DNA from: Typha latifolia
Lineage: Eukaryota > Streptophyta > Magnoliopsida > Poales > Typhaceae
Length of the DNA stretch: 64,000 bases
Assembly (NCBI GenBank): GCA_019914945.1
Contig: CM034111.1
Span: 2,418,001 to 2,482,000, forward strand
Reading direction: 5' to 3'
Below are positions 62,072-64,000 of the stretch, piece after piece (the first letter of the stretch is position 1; each line of letters starts with the position of its first letter). Below the pieces are notes generated by a model, which was not told the DNA's origin, did no database searches, and saw only the letters and a program-made list of their open reading frames with translations. A program made the translations under genes and the position numbers.

Positions 62072-62700
62072 TAAGTTTTGATGGGTGCCTGATGTCCTTT
62101 TTATCTTAATGATGTCATAAATCGAAGACTTAGCCTTAGTCAAAGATGATGTGCGGCCACTAACAAGGACTAGCGAATTGCATGAATCGGTAAACGCCTC
62201 GTCCTTTTCTTTTTCTCTTTTTGGTAATCTTATCCTATTCAAACATTAGTACTCGGGGGGCCAGGTCTCCATATAAAGCCAAACGACGTTGTTAACTCCC
62301 TTAAATTAATGAATATTTCCAAAGCATGGGAGGAGTGAAGAGATTTTGAGTTAAAATTTAACCTAAAATTAATACCGTTTAGTTTTAAAAGACTCACAGC
62401 ACTCTTGGAGTATTAGATTATTTCTGCGTTAATTGTTAGTCTACCATGTAGATAACAAGTATCAATTTGAAAGAACCAATGGTTGAGAATATTTGAGATT
62501 TTAAAAGCAAAAAGGCAAGGTCGGATAATACCACAGCCATGACCCAGGTCCACGTGGGTGGGCGGCTTTTTCTTATGGATTTATATTATTTAATTTCTTC
62601 TTTTTCTCGGATACCACCAACCCACCGAGCAATACGATAGCCAGAGAAATATATAAATATAATTTTGTGGGCCCAATAATTGCTTCAATATTCCAAGGTT

Positions 62701-62706
62701 TATAAA
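62701..62706 (+). promoter_or_regulatory. TATA box of GT37 copy 8
   Basis: TATAAA in GTTTATAAATGCAAG, 93 bases before the ATG. The context is shared with copy 7; in copy 6 the matching place reads GTCAACAAATGCAAA. Confidence 0.45.
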
Positions 62707-62793
62707 TGCAAGACTCTAGTAGTTGTCCACTTTGGGTAAAGCTATCATGAGGATTGAGGAGGGTTGTGTTGAGGTGAGTGAAGCAAATTAAGA

Positions 62794-64000
62794 ATGGATA
62801 GAGAGATGGAAGCAGGTAATTATTTGGAGCGGGCGAAGAAGAAGGGTGGATGTTTGGGACCAAGGAGGGTTCGGTTGCTGCTGCTTGTGTTCGTTTTGAG
62901 TCTGCCACTCTTCTACTTCGTCTACATAGAAGGATGGGATCCATCTGACCTTTGGTTTCAGGAAGTTAGTGACACAGAAGGTAAACTAACTGCAACTATT
63001 CTCCTTCTCCTTCTCCTTCTTCTTCTTCTTCTTTCTTCTTCTTCATGCTTTTGAGAATATTTAGATTGATGCAAGTAGGAGATAAAGATAGGATGAGATA
63101 ATAAAGGTGCGCAATTTCCTTTTGTTTTTTTTGTTTTGTTGAGAAAGTAATTTCCTAGTAAAATTGCCTTGGAATTGGGTGTTTGATTGTTAGTGACATA
63201 AATATATACAGATATTGAATGGGAATGGTGAGAGAATAGTTATAGCAAATAACAACATTAGTATTTTCTTTGCAATTTTAGGTAGTGTTACAAAAGCCTT
63301 TGGGTTTTTTTTTTCTTTTGTTGCAAATATCAAATTCTTAGTAATGGAATTAATAGATAAAGAAGTATAATAAGTTGTATTATTTTGCCGGCTTTGATTT
63401 TTAAAATCCTAGCTAGCTCTGCCGCTGCATAAATAGTAACGATATTTTTGGTACTTTTTTTTCTTTGACGAAGGATATTTTTGGTACTTGACATCCAGAA
63501 GCTTCTTTATTCATCCTTTCTTTCTGTACGAATAGCATATAGATGTGACATTTTATACTTTATATAATAACATCATCGCATTTAGTAATCAAATGCTTAG
63601 AAACTCTACTACAAATTGTTGTGATTACTTAAGACCTTTTCAATTTCTAGTATATTTTTCTTGAGAAGTTATCATAGTTTTTTTTTATATATAAAAAAAA
63701 AAGAAAATCTTAATACATTTATATCTTGATATATATATATTACTAGGTTCTGAAGCTGATTTTTTCACACCAAATTTTACATTGATCAAGAGAGACAAGC
63801 TTCTTGGTGGCTTACTTTTGCCTGGATTCGATGAGCAATCCTGCCTTAGTCGATATCAATCCGCATACTATCGTAAAGAGTCACCATTCCTACCATCCTC
63901 ATACTTAGTTTCAAGGCTTCGCCAGTATGAATCGCTTCACAAGAAGTGCGGCCCTAACACTCCACTCTACGAGCGATCAATCCAACAGTTGAAGACCGGG
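62794..64000 (+). CDS. GT37 fucosyltransferase, array copy 8 (cut by window end)
   Basis: Exon 1 62794-62980: MDREMEAGNYLERAKKKGG, anchor RLLLLVFVLSLPLFYFVYIEG, WDPSDLWFQEVSDTEG. Exon 2 starts at 63747 after TACTAG and is open to the window end: SEADFFTPNFTLIKRDKLL, LLLPGFDEQSCLSRYQSAYY, then LPSSYLVSRLRQYESLHKKC up to SIQQLKTG. The visible part of exon 2 is almost base-for-base the same as copy 6 (56329 onward), showing a recent duplication. The central and C-terminal catalytic motifs are beyond the window, so activity cannot be judged. The frame is intact as far as seen. Confidence 0.92.

Overview
The window is nuclear DNA of a flowering plant. The genes are intron-rich with GT-AG introns, the spacers are AT-rich, and the families are plant-specific: TIC22, GT37 fucosyltransferases, PLAC8/CNR, and a malectin-like plus LRR protein. 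The coding regions are GC-richer at first exons, and I lean towards a non-grass monocot, but nothing in the sequence fixes the species.

Layout. 441-2708 (-): 5' four exons of a short-chain dehydrogenase that runs off the left edge. 3968-4360 (-): small plant-specific protein of unknown function. 6453-19250 (-): complete 21-exon RAD54, a Swi2/Snf2 ATPase of homologous recombination, with repeat-derived DNA in at least three introns. 18965-20935: the RAD54 promoter and first exon are duplicated, and the two copies flank a ~1.1 kb minisatellite. 22153-24384 (-): two tandem 96-residue EF-hand proteins. 26234-27706 (+): four-exon PLAC8/cell-number-regulator protein. 28707-33443 (+): eight-exon TIC22, a chloroplast import component. 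34525-36636 (-): eight-exon secreted malectin-like/LRR protein without a kinase.

From 38099 to the right edge, all on +, lies a tandem array of plant GT37 (xyloglucan/AGP type alpha-1,2-) fucosyltransferase genes. Each intact copy has the same structure: a short exon 1 coding for a cytosolic tail and one membrane anchor, a phase-1 intron, and one long exon 2 coding for the catalytic domain. Copies 1, 2, 4, 5 and 6 are intact (541, 566, 574, 561 and 551 residues). Copy 3 is a pseudogene with several frameshifts and no exon 1. Copy 7 is an orphan promoter plus exon 1. Copy 8 is cut by the window end. Copies 6, 7 and 8 come from recent duplication of one unit, upstream region included.

Exon borders were placed by hand from splice consensus, reading-phase continuity and family knowledge. 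All summed coding lengths are multiples of three for the complete genes. No bacterial, CRISPR or viral system is visible. The most unusual points are the RAD54 first-exon/promoter duplication around a minisatellite, and the orphan, phase-compatible first exon in the fucosyltransferase array.
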